A stretch of DNA of 64,000 nt from Trichoplusia ni (Eukaryota; Arthropoda; Insecta; Lepidoptera; Noctuidae). The notes below the pieces were generated by a model that was not told the origin of the DNA, made no database searches, and saw nothing but the letters and a program-made list of their open reading frames with translations. Within the stretch, counting starts at the first letter, position 1. The number at the start of each line of letters is the position of its first letter. The translations under genes and the position numbers were made by a program. Where the stretch lies: the NCBI RefSeq assembly GCF_003590095.1, contig NC_039501.1, positions 4,309,673 through 4,373,672 on the forward strand, read 5' to 3'. This document shows, piece by piece, positions 39,457-53,610 of this stretch.

Positions 39457-42400
39457 TAACACGTAAAAATGTCTCCTTGAAAGTTTAGGAGAGGGGCTTG
39501 TGACTAACGATTTCGCAAAATTTAAAAACAATCAAGACTTCACACATAAGTTCCATTTCCACTAAACTAATCAATTTATGTTTGCGGGATGAAATATAAA
39601 ATATCTGTCCTTTATTAATACTAAACTCTACAAAACGGACACTGAAAACAAAAATTACCATTATCTCTATTATGACTATCTTTGCGAGAGAGCATTAAAA
39701 TTCTCTAAATGCATACAGTTGTATCCGCGAGATTAAAGAAGGAAAAACTTTTAACAAAGACTCTTACATCGAGAAAGGGGATGAACTGGATTTTAAAATT
39801 GTAAAGTGGTTTTAAATGTCGTTTTGTATTAGACGAACAAATACGTATAAAGTTGGAGCTGAGTGCTGTAAGAATCGATTTGTCGTGTAAATGCGATGCC
39901 AGTCGTTATTGCTTTGGACTTTTAAGATTTGTAAGCAAAAAAAAAAAGTTGATCAAAGATGTCACTTTTCAGAATTGTTCCGAAAACTTATTTCCTTATA
40001 AGTCAGTAAAATATCATATCATAAAACTATGAAAGATGAAGTTACTTCGAAAATGTGTCCTTAAATTGCAATTGTCATTCCAAAACTCGAAAACGTGGAC
40101 ACTTCGTTTTACAAACATGCAAGGAAGCTTTGTAAATGTATTATTATAACCACACCTACCCACGATTAACCTAATTAAACCTCATACAAAACATTCAACG
40201 AATTTCACTCGCCCGTTGCATGACCCTACAAAATTTCTCCTGAACGAATTGAGATAGCCATTGTCGAATCTTTCACAGGAATGGAAGAGGGAATACCATC
40301 CCAGTTTTTCGTTTTATTAAATTCCGTCCGAATTTCGGCTCAACAGCCATATAAGAAGTTTGGTTTTATGAAAAAACTTAAGATTTTTGAAGGATTTTCT
40401 GGCAGAATGTTGACCTACATTCGGTTGTTTTACTCTTGGACTTTTCGGAAATTATCCGGTAGATATAAATGATACTTGAAAGGTACTTCCAACGCGACGA
40501 TTGCTTTTTATTTTCCGTTGAAGATTTTCTTTTGAAGTGCATGTTGTTAGTAAATTACAATACAACCGGTCAAGTGCGAATCGGATTTGCGACGCTGAGG
40601 GTTACGCACAAGTAGGACAAGGCAAAGTAAATGATTGCCTTTGATTTGTCTCGATTTATTAAAAGTGTTGGTTCATCCGCTTCTTCTAAATCCAAAATAT
40701 TTAATTTTGAGGTTATATCTCGCTCGAGTTTGACGCCGTTTGGCATAATTCCATACCACTAAAAAAACAACGTGTAGCACTTTCAGAAAATATGATACAA
40801 TAATATATATAAAAATATTGTCACGGTGCATTATATTTGTTCCTCAAATTTTATGTGACAATACCTAAATCCAATTTGTAAAATTTTGTTCTTTAGTTTT
40901 ATACGGTATTAATAGAGCGAATGATGGAGAAATTCATGCAAATGTTTGGGGGAGGTTTATATACAGCAGTGGGGCAGTATAGGCTAGAAAAAAACATCTG
41001 ACACTGTAGATAAAAAAAAAAACATTAAAACCTGAATTTCCAAATCAAACAACTAGATCTTGTAGACATTAGTTCCTTTGTGAAAGTTAAACTTTACGTT
41101 AAGCGAACATTTAGTAGTAGTCAAGTTCCAACTGAACTTCATGAAGATAAGCCCCTAGTCCGTGAAACAACTTTATATAAACAACACTTTTGAACTAAAT
41201 GCTTACTTGGGCGAGGAAAGATATACCGAGTGCTTAATACATTGCTGGTTATGATATAGCACTTTTGATACCATATTTGCGCAGCCCCGCAATGTATATA
41301 AAACTAAGATATGTTCCGCATCATCTAAATTAATCGTAAGGCGTATTGGTACATACATTTCCACCGTTAATTATACGTCTGGAACAGCTAGTACGAGGCT
41401 TATGACGCGTGTGAAGTCTATTTTGGAAAGTAAGTGTTGTTTTAAATAGAATTTATTATTATGTATCATGATTCATTTTATTTATATCCTACTGAATAAC
41501 GTAGTTACTTCAGCAAATTGTGTAACAAATTGTTCTCACTAAACGAATGGATAGTTTTTTTTTTTTAAATAACGCCCCATGTGATCGTTTAGTTTTACGA
41601 CTGTCAAAGGTTTTAGATTCAATACCTAGCATGTACCAATGTCTTTTCGAATGCTGGAAATGGTAAAAGAAAATCGTAAGGAAACCAAAACATCTAAGAA
41701 TGGACTTAAAACTGTGGCTTAAAATGTAGTACTTATTAATTTGATTCCTTTCTAAAATCTCTATAGAATAAAACGTCTGCTAAATGACGTAAACAGGGCA
41801 GATAAACCGTATGAGATACGTTAGTAAACTTATTTCCCCAGCGGTCACTGGCGGTAAACTCGGATAAACAGTCGATATATCAATTACAATGTGAGAAGCG
41901 AAACGAGAAGTTCTTGTATTGTTCGGCAAATTGTGATTGTATTTCTGTCTCTTGATATTAAATTAAGAATCTGGTTTTACGATTCCTTATATTTTGTCCT
42001 TTAAAGAAATTTCTTTTAAGAGAAATCCCAAATGATATTGTGTCCACTAGTAGTGTCCTGCACAAGCTTAATCACTATGGTGGCCGATGAATCCGTGATC
42101 GTTTTCTAGATTGTGTCTTAGTGTCTTTGTGCACATTATTTGAATGTTTGAGTAACCCCCGCCTCACATAGATTCCTTAGTGTGGGAGATACTTGAAAAA
42201 ATACCCTTTTTTGCCATAACTTTTGATGCTTCCTCTACTTCCTTCTCCATTATTTTACAAATTTTATTCGTACTAGCTCACTATAGCGCTATAAAGCGGT
42301 GTGTATCCACAGTCTTCTCATTTCTTTTTATCGTTGTCGTAAACATAGAACTACTTTTGGAAGAGTCGCCGTTGGAGCAATGACGTACATTTTTTTATTG

Positions 42401-45384
42401 GTACTAACCCATCTTAATTATTGGCTTGTTTTTATTGTATTAATATAAAACAGGAGTTTCCAGTTTTTATAACTTCCAAGGCTGAATGTATCAAAATGCG
42501 AATTGCATGGTCGAGACCCTCTAAAGCTTTCGCGTATTATTATTTATTTAAATTCTCAGTTTTCAAAACAAAATTTCACCGTTGGATGCAGTATGCATTC
42601 AATGGTGAAATTTTGATTTATCCCAAAAAGAATCCCCCTAACCATAGGCAATTAGAATAATCCTGAGTTCCTGTAATATTTCACAAAGCTTTCGATAGAT
42701 CGTGATTATGAATGAATAAATAAGCGATCTGAAATACTCATTCTTTGATATATATTTTTAGAATATTTGAAAGAGCTGCGTTGCGTTTCAGATGTTACGA
42801 TGAGTTACATAAATAAAGAGCTATTTTAAAACTAAGATGCATCCGAAAGATGTGCAGTCGTTAGTCACGGACAAATTTGCGTCAAATTTTAATGAGCACT
42901 GGTAACGAGATAGGTATTAATAAATATATAAATTGTCTAGTTTAATAATAGCTATGAATATATGACGCAGGTGGAAACAATATCGAAATAGAGGAACTGA
43001 GTGCGTGAATGTGATGTTATTGTAGTACAATTGGGGGTGAATAGAAGAAGATCACATGGGGAAAACTCCTAATTCTTGGAAGCAGGTTGTAAAGATATAG
43101 GTACTGGTGATGATTTAAAGCAATTATCCTAAAGCGAGTAGAAGTCTACAGTTGCTTTCTCGATCAATGAATATTTCGCCTTATTTTTTTCGGCCAACTT
43201 CGGCGTAATGTTCATCCAAATCCATATTCAGTTGTCTTGGCGTGGTGACCTATACCGGGCAGCTATCCTATTTTAATAGTATGTTAGTTAAGTTATGTTA
43301 GTTACAACTCTCTGCTGTAGGTTATATTTTAAAAAATTTACCCCGGGTCAATTTTTCACTTTTAGCCTTTTGTGTCGTTACCAGAAAAAAACGTCTATTA
43401 AAACTACATGTTACCCTTATATCCAGCCAATATAAACAACCTGCAGATACTATTCACTTAATTAATCTCAATCAACTTAAATTGTCTGAAAAGTTTCAAA
43501 CCGCAGACAGTGCATCACGTATCTCTAGAGACCATCTCACCAACTAATAAGTCACGTGTTTACCAAACGTGCTTCACGAATTTCAGGATAAAATACACCA
43601 GTGTTTTCCCAACAGAGCCGTTAAGAGCAACTCAAGGAAATAAACGAATTACCTTTGCTTTTTTGCTAACATCTGTAGACTTTCGTAAATTGTCTTAGGG
43701 TTGTGATGGCAGGAGAAAATCATGTTTTGGAGTTTCGAGGTTAAGGATACTGGATGGACAAATTGGATTGTAGAGCAATTGTTCACTTTCTTTTATATCT
43801 GATATCTGGTAGTAATGTATTTGAGATATCGTTGGACATAGACTTGATTTCAAATACAAAAAATACGATTATATATTATTGTTCGTTTGATTAACTTTTT
43901 GTTCTTTTCCCACTGTTGAAATAACTTCCTTCGTCGCCTTCTTCGATTAGTTTAGTTCAGAGGCTTGCTACATAAATCTCTGTTCGAATGTTTAAGCTTT
44001 GCTGCAGTGATCAATTTACCAAGCGTGTCGATTACAGTAACCTCATTCTTCACCGACTGTTTGTGTAACTTGACAGTGTTCCGGTTCAAAATGCAATTGT
44101 TAGAAAGATAATATGGAACTAATGATCAGGTCAGGCATATAGGCACCATCACAAAGGGATTATAAATTAAAACTTTTCTATTGAATCACTTAACCCGTAG
44201 GAAAGCACAGTTTTTTTAATTTCCCCCCCGTGACAGAAATAATCAATTATTTATGGGAGTCGATTTATAGAAAAGAAAATAGAATTTAAGATTGGAGAAA
44301 ATGTACCATATAGTGCAATTTTATTTGATGTTACAGCGATATAATCTAAACTAGAAATTACAACTCTACATAAACCAGTTCGTCCGACTGGACACACGGA
44401 TGGCCAACGGAGGCTTAATAAAATGTGCCTATTGCCATTCCTCAAATTCTTGAATCGAAAAAAGATATTTAAAACGACCAACCTTTGGTCAACCCGTTTC
44501 ATTCGGAATATAATTAGAAAAGTAAATGTATCGTAACATTAAAGGGAACACAATTGTTACGAGTCTAACCACTCATGAAACTAGTTAGGATCTAATTTTG
44601 AGGTAACACAGAAAGTTGACGCGTTTTGAGGTCTGTGTGGGCAGTCTGGTTAAAAACATGGAATTCTGTTTTAGGAAATGGTCAAAACTTTGATAAGAAA
44701 CAAGTTTTAATGGTAGTTCACAAATGCGTTTTAGATTTTTCTCTGCTTGTGAATCCCTTTAACCTTTTTTTTAGAACATCACTTACAGCACTTACTTTTC
44801 GCTTTACTTTATAAGCAGTTCAATAAAATCATCTTATTTATAACCTTCTAGTACCTAACTACGCCGGGCGTAGGAAGAAAGGGCACTTCAAATTAAAAAT
44901 ATATAAAGTAGTAACATTTGCGTAAATATTTTTTCAGAAATCCGTTGAAATTCCATAAAGAAAACATCAATTATTTCGAAAAGCTTGGGGACAACCATCT
45001 AATTAAAATTGGACTATAAATCATAGAAGACGGGCATACAAACATCTCTAGACTGAAGCTCTAGTAATGCAGCATTCCAACGACTCCCGAACTCTACCCA
45101 AGAGATTCATCTGACATGTATGTTGATTACAAGGCTTGTTCTCCATGGACCGTTTGTTTTGCTATCTCTCAACCCTGCCATTGTTACTTCAGTCTCATTT
45201 GGACTAGGCGAGCAATATCGCGGAATTGCAATACATTGCGGAGTCACGCTGCTATGGTATCAAAAGAGATGTATCATTGCCAGCAATGTATGGCCACTTG
45301 TACGATATATTCGTTTTGTTTTAATGAGTCTTAAAAATTTCGGTAATAAGCGACGACTTATACCTATGATTTCTTAGGGATCCG

Positions 45385-45490
45385 TGTCCGAAGGGTGAAA
45401 GGAAAAACGAATTACTAAAGCCTCGCTATTCGTTTCGGTGACTAGGTTTTTCCGTCCATCTGTCACCAGGCTGTATCTTATGAACTATAT
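45385..45490 (+). repeat. Dispersed repeat, CACCAGGCTGTATCT family
   Basis: CGAAGGGTGAAAGGAAAAAC...GTCACCAGGCTGTATCTTATGAAC. Relatives are at 7415-7515 (-), 10371-10450 (-), 45895-45960 (+), 49895-49995 (+), 51545-51600 (+) and 62905-63030 (-). Confidence 0.6.
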
Positions 45491-45894
45491 ATATAAACAC
45501 ACAACAAAATAACGAGGTTAATATACGATTGACTTGTCATAAGTTTAGTGACCATTAACGTAGTACAGCTAGACAACAGGAATCATCAATCGATCACAAA
45601 TTAAATTTACTTGGTGAAAACATTTTCTATTAAACGACTAACCCGCATTAAAGTGTTTTACCCTAGGTGTGAGACTATAAAAAAAAAACATTTTAAAGTT
45701 TCAAGCGACACATGTTTCATAAGAAAAATATAAAATATGAAAACCGAGGTTGCTCAAAGCATGCATGATTTATCTTAAGCCTCATCTCGCAAGTACATCT
45801 TCCTGCTAACTTTTACTTGTTACTAAGTAGGACTTAATACTATCCGCTCCGTATACATTATTTATGTTGTTCACTTTGTATGTTTGTTATTAAG

Positions 45895-45960
45895 CGTACC
45901 ACCAGGCCGTATCACCAAGATGTATCTCATGAACCGTGGTAGCTCTAGAGAGTTGAAATT
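45895..45960 (+). repeat. Dispersed repeat, CACCAGGCTGTATCT family
   Basis: ACCACCAGGCCGTATCACCA then GATGTATCTCATGAACCGTG. The core TGTATCTCATGAACCG is shared with 51545-51600. Confidence 0.5.
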
Positions 45961-46423
45961 GATGTTTTTTAACAACATAGAATTAAAACATTAACACATT
46001 TTATTTGTATTTAGTGGTTCTTTAGCTTAAACAAGCGAGAGCTACTAAAATTTGAATTATATTTTTAAATTGATTTTTTTTTTATCATTGTTTTAATAAT
46101 TTTATGAATCAACGTGTAAGACAGTTTAAAATCTCATTATAATTTATAAATTCCAAATTCTACTCAATAATAAACAGTCCAAATTATAAACATAAATACG
46201 AAGATATATTCCATTGACCTACTTTATAATAGACTTTGTAAGAGCTAGCCGTAGACTAAAAGTTTTATCATACGAAAGTCCAATAAACTTAAGGACTCAC
46301 ACACCTTTCGCCCTGAAACTTTGTTTGTGGTCTTGGCTCTCCTCAGGTATAATTAGAAAGTTGTTTTTAACACATCGCTTATGGTTTTTTTTTAGTTAGA
46401 AGTTTTAATATATTAAACTCGCT

Positions 46424-46597
46424 TGCATGCCAGCTACATATCGAAAATGACCCCATGGGAACCTAAAATCGGGATAAAAACTATCTGTAAACCAAGTTAC
46501 GTCTAAATTCGTTTAGTGATTTTTGAGTGAAAGAGGAACATACAACGCTAGATCCATACAAACAAACGTAAGCTTTTATAATATTAGTAGGATATTC
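46424..46597 (-). repeat. Dispersed repeat ending TTATAATATTAGTAGGA
   Basis: The minus strand begins TCCTACTAATATTATAAAAG, runs through GGATCTAGCGTTGTATGTTC and ends near CATTTTCGATATGTAGCTGG. It is the same family as 53430-53610 (-), 48030-48235 (+), 49285-49500 (+) and 50830-50985 (+). Confidence 0.6.
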
Positions 46598-47320
46598 CAA
46601 CGAAAAATACAAGATTTTGCTGACTTAGCGAGTAAAAGCGAAAACGCCAGTTATCGCAAATCCCATTTCGGGGCACTTAATATTTAATTACATCTCCCGC
46701 CAAGATTTATCGCATAAACAACGTTCGTAGCACAGTACTTTATTAATGTTTCATATATTTTGTTATTACTACGGTTGCACCATACAATGGTGGCAGAATG
46801 GTGATTTTTTTATGGGTTTTGGTGAAATTATTCTGGATGTAGAATTATGTTGGCAATCTAAAGGAATACCTGTGAACGCAAATTAATGTAATTATGTGTT
46901 TCATTACTCCAGATTTTTTATTCTCGTCTAATCTCTATCCTTTTTTCTATTTTTCTATCTTCTTTCTCGATTCGTGATATAGCAGATATAGCAGAGCAAA
47001 ATTATTTACAGTTTAAAATATACTTAGTTAGATTTAAGCAGTCATAAACAGGGATTCATCTATTCCAGAAAAACGTGACAGACAAACTGATTGACAGTTA
47101 TTGAACTACCCGACTTTGATTAGCTAATCCTGCCGAAATCAATCCTGCATTTTACCGACACTTTTCCTTGTTTGTCTCCAAATCTCATATCCATATCTAC
47201 CTATATACTTATAAGACAGGGCTATCAAAGCGAGTAACGCACAGTTTTCCAAAGTTGTCCAGACGCACGTTTACCAGACCTTCCACTACTTCTTAAAGTA
47301 TGACCATTATAGGTGTGGGA

Positions 47321-47376
47321 GCGGGATAGCGCACTACAAGTCGTACCGCGGCATCTCTCTTTCACAATGGCAATAA
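47321..47376 (+). repeat. Dispersed hairpin repeat, copy 4
   Basis: GTGTGGGAGCGGGATAGCGC...GCGGCATCTCTCTTTCACAA, with the right flank ATTACTTTAAGACGTGATGG matching, inverted, the left flank of copy 2 at 23640-23657. Confidence 0.65.
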
Positions 47377-48029
47377 TATTACTTTAAGACGTGATGGTAG
47401 ACCCCTGTCACCAGTATTTATGAGGGTTACATACTTATGTAGGTAAAAGGCGTTTGTCGTTGACTAACCTAACCGTGGTATCGAGTTACGGACGCTTTCG
47501 ATAGCTGGCAGATGACGGAAAATTGTTCTTAGGAGCGTCACTTATCTGTAGGTAAGTTTTGGATCAATGATATCAGTAATTTTAGTTTGAATTTTGAAAT
47601 TTAATATATTTCTATAGTTATCGAATCGAAATTTACAAAATTAAGAGAATTTGAAAGATCCTTTAAGCATGCTTCAAGTTGAGATACACTCATTTTTCTT
47701 TCGACTAAGTGAGAAAGAAACATCCTTTTACAAACGAACAGAAAATTCGTTCTCAATAAATAAACGCTTACCTAGCCAATAACTCGTGGCTCACATAAAT
47801 GTAAAATATACCTACAATATAAGTTACCGGTGCAAAACCCACGATTTATAGTTGACTGCGAGCGAGGATGAAATATCGTAGTATCATTTATTCACTAACG
47901 CTCATTCAGGGCGGCTAATCAATTCACTTCAACAAAATGTTTAACAAAATTTACGAAGTAAATTGAACGAATTTGTTAGACTATAATTGATTGTTAGTTT
48001 TATTATTTTGTAATATGATTGACTGCGTT

Positions 48030-48235
48030 GGAACTATTATCCTCCAATGTCATGAACGCAAAGTTTGTATACATGGATGTTTGTTCCTCTTTTACGCAAA
48101 AACCACTGAACGGATTTAGAAGAAACTTTGTGCACAGATAGTTTATAACCAGGATTAACTAGTATACCATTGGACCCGTGTTCCCGTGTACGCCCTAAAA
48201 AGGACTGGATCCCTTCCCATAAAGTTGTCAAATAA
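48030..48235 (+). repeat. Dispersed repeat (ATGGATGTTTGTTCCTC family)
   Basis: Contains ATGGATGTTTGTTCCTCTTT, AACCACTGAACGGATTTAGA and GTTTATAACCAGGATTAACT, words shared with the reverse copy at 53430-53610. Confidence 0.6.
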
Positions 48236-49284
48236 TAATTAAAAACAAAGAGAGAAAAAAGTTGTAATGTTCAACATTAAAGTAAAAAGAATTAAAATTA
48301 GAAGCTTAAATAAATATCTAAACAAAGCTACAAGCGAGAAGCGACCATTACCACGCAAATTAGACCATTCACAAACATTACCAACTGTATCTCCGTGTCG
48401 TGTTTTCAAAATTTTGTATTACATTTGTTTCAAAAATGTTTTAATATTCATGGGAAGCAATAAGATAATAAATAATATTGATAATGATTGTCGAAATGAG
48501 ACGCCTTCCCATTATTCGCAAAATTATTTAGTTTAAAGAGTAGCTCTCTATATATTTCGCCAACAAACTGTTTTACAGTTTGGCGAGTTCTCGTTTCTTT
48601 TTTGTAAATTTTGTGTTTTTTGTATAGATAAATCTGGAATATAAATCTTTGAATAAAGCAACAAATAAATTTTCAATTGATGAAATAATTTTCAAAATCG
48701 GGACAGTAGAAAGGATGACTTGAATTTTTGTGAAACCTGCGCGAAAAGACAATGGAAATTACTTACAGAGTTATTTGCCTGAGATTTTGTCCCACACGAG
48801 GTCACGATTTCTCAAAATATACTTCATCATAATATTAATGTAAATTAAGAGCTGTTTTTACGGTACTGGCGCATGAAAGTCAAATGAAAAGTCATTCCAT
48901 TTATAAAAAGTATTGCAATAAAATTCATCGACTGGATGTTGACCCCAACAGAGTTTGAGATCCCAGTTAGTGTTAGAAAAACTTTTTTCTCTTATGCATT
49001 ATAAAGGCCTTCATGGACGTTGAAATTGAAGTTTTTGCGCTTACCTAATTCAATGCTCTTGTGTATATTTTCGCCACGATAAAATGAACGCAGTATATGC
49101 ATTTTATAATTTTTGCCTTTTAAGTTTAAAGACGTTAAATTCAATTGCTGATAACTAGGTTACTAGGCGCGCGGTTTAAAGCGATACATACAATTTTTAG
49201 CTGAATTTACTACATTTTCGCTTATACCAATACTAAAAAACGACATTTGAAAGTTTTCTATCAATCGTTCCCAATCCTACTATC

Positions 49285-49500
49285 TATTATAAATGCAATC
49301 GTTTGTATGGATGGATGGTTTTTAAGGTTTCATGCAGAACCACTTTACGGATTTGGACAAAATTTAGAACACTGATAGTTTGTAATCTGGATTAACACAG
49401 AGTATAGTTCTTATCACGGTTATAATAATATGTTCCCGTGGGAACATTTTTGATTTTCAATACTTGATTTTTTTAACTTGTATATTTAACTAGCTGTCGC
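49285..49500 (+). repeat. Dispersed repeat, same family as 48030
   Basis: TATTATAAATGCAATCGTTT, GGATGGATGG, ACCACTTTACGGATTTGGAC, GTTTGTAATCTGGATTAACA, then ATGTTCCCGTGGGAAC. Confidence 0.55.
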
Positions 49501-49894
49501 TGGCTCTCGTCTGTGGAAATAACGATTATCGCTATAAAGCATAATCTGGGTTTTCTAGTTAGATAAAGAGTATTAAGCAACCCTATGTAGCAAATTTTCA
49601 TCTAATTCCGTTCATTAGTAACAAACTTCCAAGCATTGTAACAAATTTTCTCGTTTATAATATTGGTAGGTTACTCCGCAAAACATTCTCGCCATATATT
49701 TGAGTATGGACCAAAATACGCACATGTTATCCATAAAATTCGTGTAATATTTACCACGTAAAACTCTGAAATATATTAAGGTCACTCGGTCGTGTTAAGG
49801 CACGGAACAAGCACATCCGGGGATCCGGGAAAGATCTGAAACGGATTCCGTGCCGGATCTTATCTGGAGTTTGAATTTTAGTGAATCTGTTTTT

Positions 49895-49995
49895 AGGGTT
49901 CCCAAAGGGTGAAAAAGGAACCGTATAACGAAGGCCCCTTTTTGTTCGTATGTCTATCACTGGGTTGTATCTAATGAACAGTGATAGCTGGACAG
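49895..49995 (+). repeat. Dispersed repeat, CACCAGGCTGTATCT family
   Basis: TTTTAGGGTTCCCAAAGGGT then ATCACTGGGTTGTATCTAAT, in parallel with 45385-45490. Confidence 0.55.
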
Positions 49996-50829
49996 TAATA
50001 GTTTTCACGGGTATTGTATTTATTTTTCCGGTATAACATCAAACAGTTAAAACCAGAATCGAGGGTAAGCAACGTTTGGTACGGTCATACAAATGATGTC
50101 CTTTTAGCCTATTTGTACGAAACCCTCAGTCTTGTAGAGTCACACTTGCACTTAACCGGATTTTTGGTTAGTTCCTTAGATATCAGCTTAATATCGACAC
50201 TGAACCGATAGGGAAATGTTTTAAACGCGAATTTCTTGCAAAGATTTCGACAAAATTTTACATAATAATGCTTATCAACGATGTAACGGTATTTTGCTTA
50301 ACCAATGTCGCGGAACATTTTTGCCTATACCAATCGTGTTTTTCGAAAAGACATTTGCTCCAGAATTTCAGGAACAAAAACCTATAAAAACTAAAAAATA
50401 CCGCAGCAAGTAATCTTTATTTTTAATACAAAACCTTAATATAGGGCTATAAAACGAAACATGTTACAAAAACGTTTAACATAATGTGTTTTATGCCCAT
50501 TGGCCTTGTAAATCTGTTGGGCTTAAACACCGCATATTTTCTACCCCGGATACTGACCCGAACAATTCCTGGCATCCCTGTGTTCGCTTAAAAATGCCTA
50601 CGGAAACAGCTTATTTGAGTTTTTTTAATTAGGTTTTTTGTGACCAATTTAGAATGACCTCCTGAAGCAAGTGACACGTAAATTTAACAAATAGAATATT
50701 TTTAATATAAGCTTAAATTAAAATATTTGATGAAACAGCCGAGAATCGAAGCATAGCAGAAAAAAATATTATGAAATCATTATAGAATCCGTCTCTATTT
50801 ACCATGCCCGTTTTACGATAAATAATATC

Positions 50830-50985
50830 ATTAGATATTTATTATGATTTCTGTCAGATTTAGACGATATAAACACAGATAGTTAAAACCAGGATGAACA
50901 CAAAACACATACGAAATTTTTATCCGTCTGATCATTTTCGATTTGTAGTGGGTCCCGCAGGCCACAGCTAGTATCATCATCATCG
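50830..50985 (+). repeat. Dispersed repeat, same family as 48030, 5' part lost
   Basis: ATAGTTAAAACCAGGATGAA...TCATTTTCGATTTGTAGTGG, then GTCCCGCAGGCCACAGCTAG. Compare the minus strand of 53430-53610. Confidence 0.5.
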
Positions 50986-51235
50986 GCCTAGCCTTTTCCC
51001 AACTATTTTGGGGTCGGCTCCCAGTCCAACCGGTTTCAGCTGAGTACCAGTGCTTTACTAGGAGTGACTGCCTATCTAACCTCCTCAACCCAGTTACCTG
51101 TAACACGATAGCCCTTGGTTAGACTGGCTGTCAGACTTTTCAAGCTTCTGACTACCTGTTACGACAGTCAAAGATGTAGGAATAACAGCCGGGACCCACA
51201 ATTTAGCGTGCCTTCCGAAACACGGCTAGTATATA
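50970..51235 (+). repeat. Dispersed repeat (CATCATCATCGGCCTAGCC family), longest copy
   Basis: CATCATCATCGGCCTAGCCT, GGGGTCGGCTCCCAGTCCAA, AGTGACTGCCTATCTAACCT, CTTGGTTAGACTGGCTGTCA and AGACTTTTCAAGCTTCTGAC, ending near CCTTCCGAAACACGGCTAGT. Shorter relatives lie in the UVRAG introns and at 54530. Confidence 0.65.
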
Positions 51236-51544
51236 TTATCATATTTTATAAATGTTTATCTCATATTCTGTCTCAGAAAAATATATCTGCCTGTGACATA
51301 AATTATAATACGGGGTATCGAATCGTCACGTTTACTGTCACGTCACGTATAATATGTTTGTGATTTGTTTCCAGAAAGTTTTCCTACGCATCTGAAGGTC
51401 GTTGCTCTCTGCTGAATAAATATACGAGTGTTATTCGAGTCGCTATCCCACGTTTCTTAGAGTGTTTTTTGCTGTATATTTTGTTTTTTTGGAGTTTCGT
51501 ACCTAAAGTGTTAAAACGCAATTAGAATAGCTATGGCTATGCGG

Positions 51545-51600
51545 TCTATCGGTCACCAGGCTGTATCTCATGAACCGCGATAGTCACAGTTGAAATTTAT
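51545..51600 (+). repeat. Dispersed repeat, CACCAGGCTGTATCT family
   Basis: TCGGTCACCAGGCTGTATCT then CATGAACCGCGATAGTCACA. Confidence 0.6.
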
Positions 51601-52214
51601 ACTGATGATAAATTCTTCTTTCTTCTATAACAACATATGCTAGCAATGGTTGTAACAGTCAGCCATAGAATATTGCTTTGCTTTGCTTGAAAATTTGAAC
51701 TTCTGCTGCACCGTTCACTTTCAGAGATTCGAATAAAATGGATTGTCCTTTAGAGTTTCTACAATGCAATCTAATTAAAGAAACATTCCCTAACCTTATG
51801 TTGAATTTCTAAAAGAATTACTTGTGACCTTGTTCAGGTCTGTAACCTTCACCATGTAACAGTATTTTGTGTCTAGACAAAATGCTTACATACGCTATCT
51901 ATAATCAATAATTTGACCTTTCCCCGACCTCAAAGTAAATAAAAACAGTAAACAAAAAAAGTTGAGCTTTCATTGTTCCTGGGTTAGACCAATAAATAAC
52001 TAAATTGGGCATCGTTAGCGAGTACACGTGTGGCCATGACGAAAGCCTATGGATATTTAAACCATAAAAAAAAAAAAAACATGTTGCGACATTATTTATT
52101 TTATTTTTAGCAATATTTTAAATCAAATACTTATGGTATACAGATTTAACTGTTGCTAAGCGGCATTGTTGCAAAATGTTCGACTTATTTCATGCTATCC
52201 TAGAAAGCAACCGA

Positions 52215-52295
52215 GATAGATATAGATTAGATGGCGTGCAACTGGGGAGGTCTATGATCAGAAATGGATGAATATGGGCTGATGATGATGCTTTC
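52215..52295 (+). repeat. LINE 3' end with GATGATGATG tail
   Basis: GATGGCGTGCAACTGGGGAG, GTCTATGATCAGAAATGGAT, then GGGCTGATGATGATG. The same end type is seen at 61600-61663. Confidence 0.6.
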
Positions 52296-53429
52296 CTATG
52301 GTGCCTTTATCTATCACATTAATTTCTATGAAACATTGTCAAAGATCATTTTTATTTAGTAAAGTTAAGTGTACACAATTTAAACTACCAGACAGAGCAT
52401 TTTCCTCAATTTCTCAATGAGAAGCACATGTCAAAACATTAGCTAACATAACCAGATAAATTGAAAGCTGGTTTTCCGACAGACATCCCTCGGGGAATGT
52501 CTAAAACATTTTCCAATTTATCCAAAAGTTAAAATTGGTTTTGTGCCAGCATTGAAATGTTTTGGATAAAGTTTTTGCAATCATTGATTTCAGGCTAATA
52601 GGAACACATGTTATAACTGAAACCAGCCTATCTGAGGATATGTAATCACCAAATATCAATAAAAAATGACAGCAAAAAAATTAAATCTTAGACAGAAATC
52701 GAACTAGCGACTAAGGTACCGAGGTAACTGACCAAGAGTTTGAAATTGTAATATGTGTTATGGAGTAAGATGTGAATATTTACATTGTAATATTTGTATG
52801 GCAAATATTATCCGCTAAAGTAGTTAGTATCATACGTAGTTATCATCTAAAGTCAATTCGAGATAAGGTACCAACTAAAGAAGTCCGTAAAAAAGTTGTC
52901 AATTACACTAAGTTATTCAAACTAAAAGCTCAAAATGATTGCAATTCACGAATATAACATAAACTTCTGTATGCAAATGTAGGTACTTTATACGCGTAAT
53001 TAACCATGGTTTACTGTGAAGTCAAATTGGCGGCGAAAATTTTAAACTGGACTTAATTTTGCGGTGAAATATACCGCAATTTCTTTGGACAGGTAAATCA
53101 CGTATAAATGTTTCAACAAAGCTAGCTTAATGATTTGAAAGGTTTCCTTTATGTGTTCAGACTAATTGTAGAAGGCAAAAGTGACAACATATGAGACGGT
53201 ATAAAATTAATTTTGGAAAAAAATAAAAACCGACTTCAAGACTACACTAACAATATATACAATTGAACTAAAAAGTATAAAATAATATTTTAATTACAAG
53301 CCAAAGAACACTAAAGGAAAATCAACGAAATTATTGATACTTATGCATACTATTTACATTTTAAAATCAGTTATTTTTGAGGTCATCAGTGGTCGCTAGC
53401 ATTTAATTTTTCCGTTAACGTTTCTTAAT

Positions 53430-53610
53430 ATTAGCTGACACCCGCGGCCCCGCCCGCTACGAATCGAAAATGATAAAAACTATCCTCTGTTAATCCTGAT
53501 GATAAACTGCCTGTGTACCAAGTTTCGTCTTAATCTGTTAAGTTGTTTTTGAAAGAGGAACTAACATCCATACATATAAACTTTCGCGTTTATAATATTA
53601 GTAGGATTGA
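53430..53610 (-). repeat. Dispersed repeat, same family as 48030
   Basis: The minus strand reads CCTACTAATATTATAAACGC, GAAAGTTTATATGTATGGAT, then GATTAACAGAGGATAGTTTT and GTAGCGGGCGGGGCCGCGGG. The GC-rich CCCGCGGCCCCGCCCGC block is the best-kept part. Confidence 0.65.

Larger units (their letters stand above)
32701..45384. other. Non-coding stretch
   Basis: No gene recognised. Notable small structures are a 24-bp palindrome (34518-34541), a diverged tandem duplication (34974-35130) and a 49-nt hairpin (39408-39456). A tRNA-like SINE scrap lies near 38255-38320 (GATAGCTAAGTGGTAAAG). The longest ORF (36496-36822, 108 codons) has no domain. Confidence 0.5.

Noticed and set aside
45116..45377. 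Two overlapping ORFs of 72 and 85 codons
   Set aside because: Overlapping frames of similar length, no family resemblance; likely chance.
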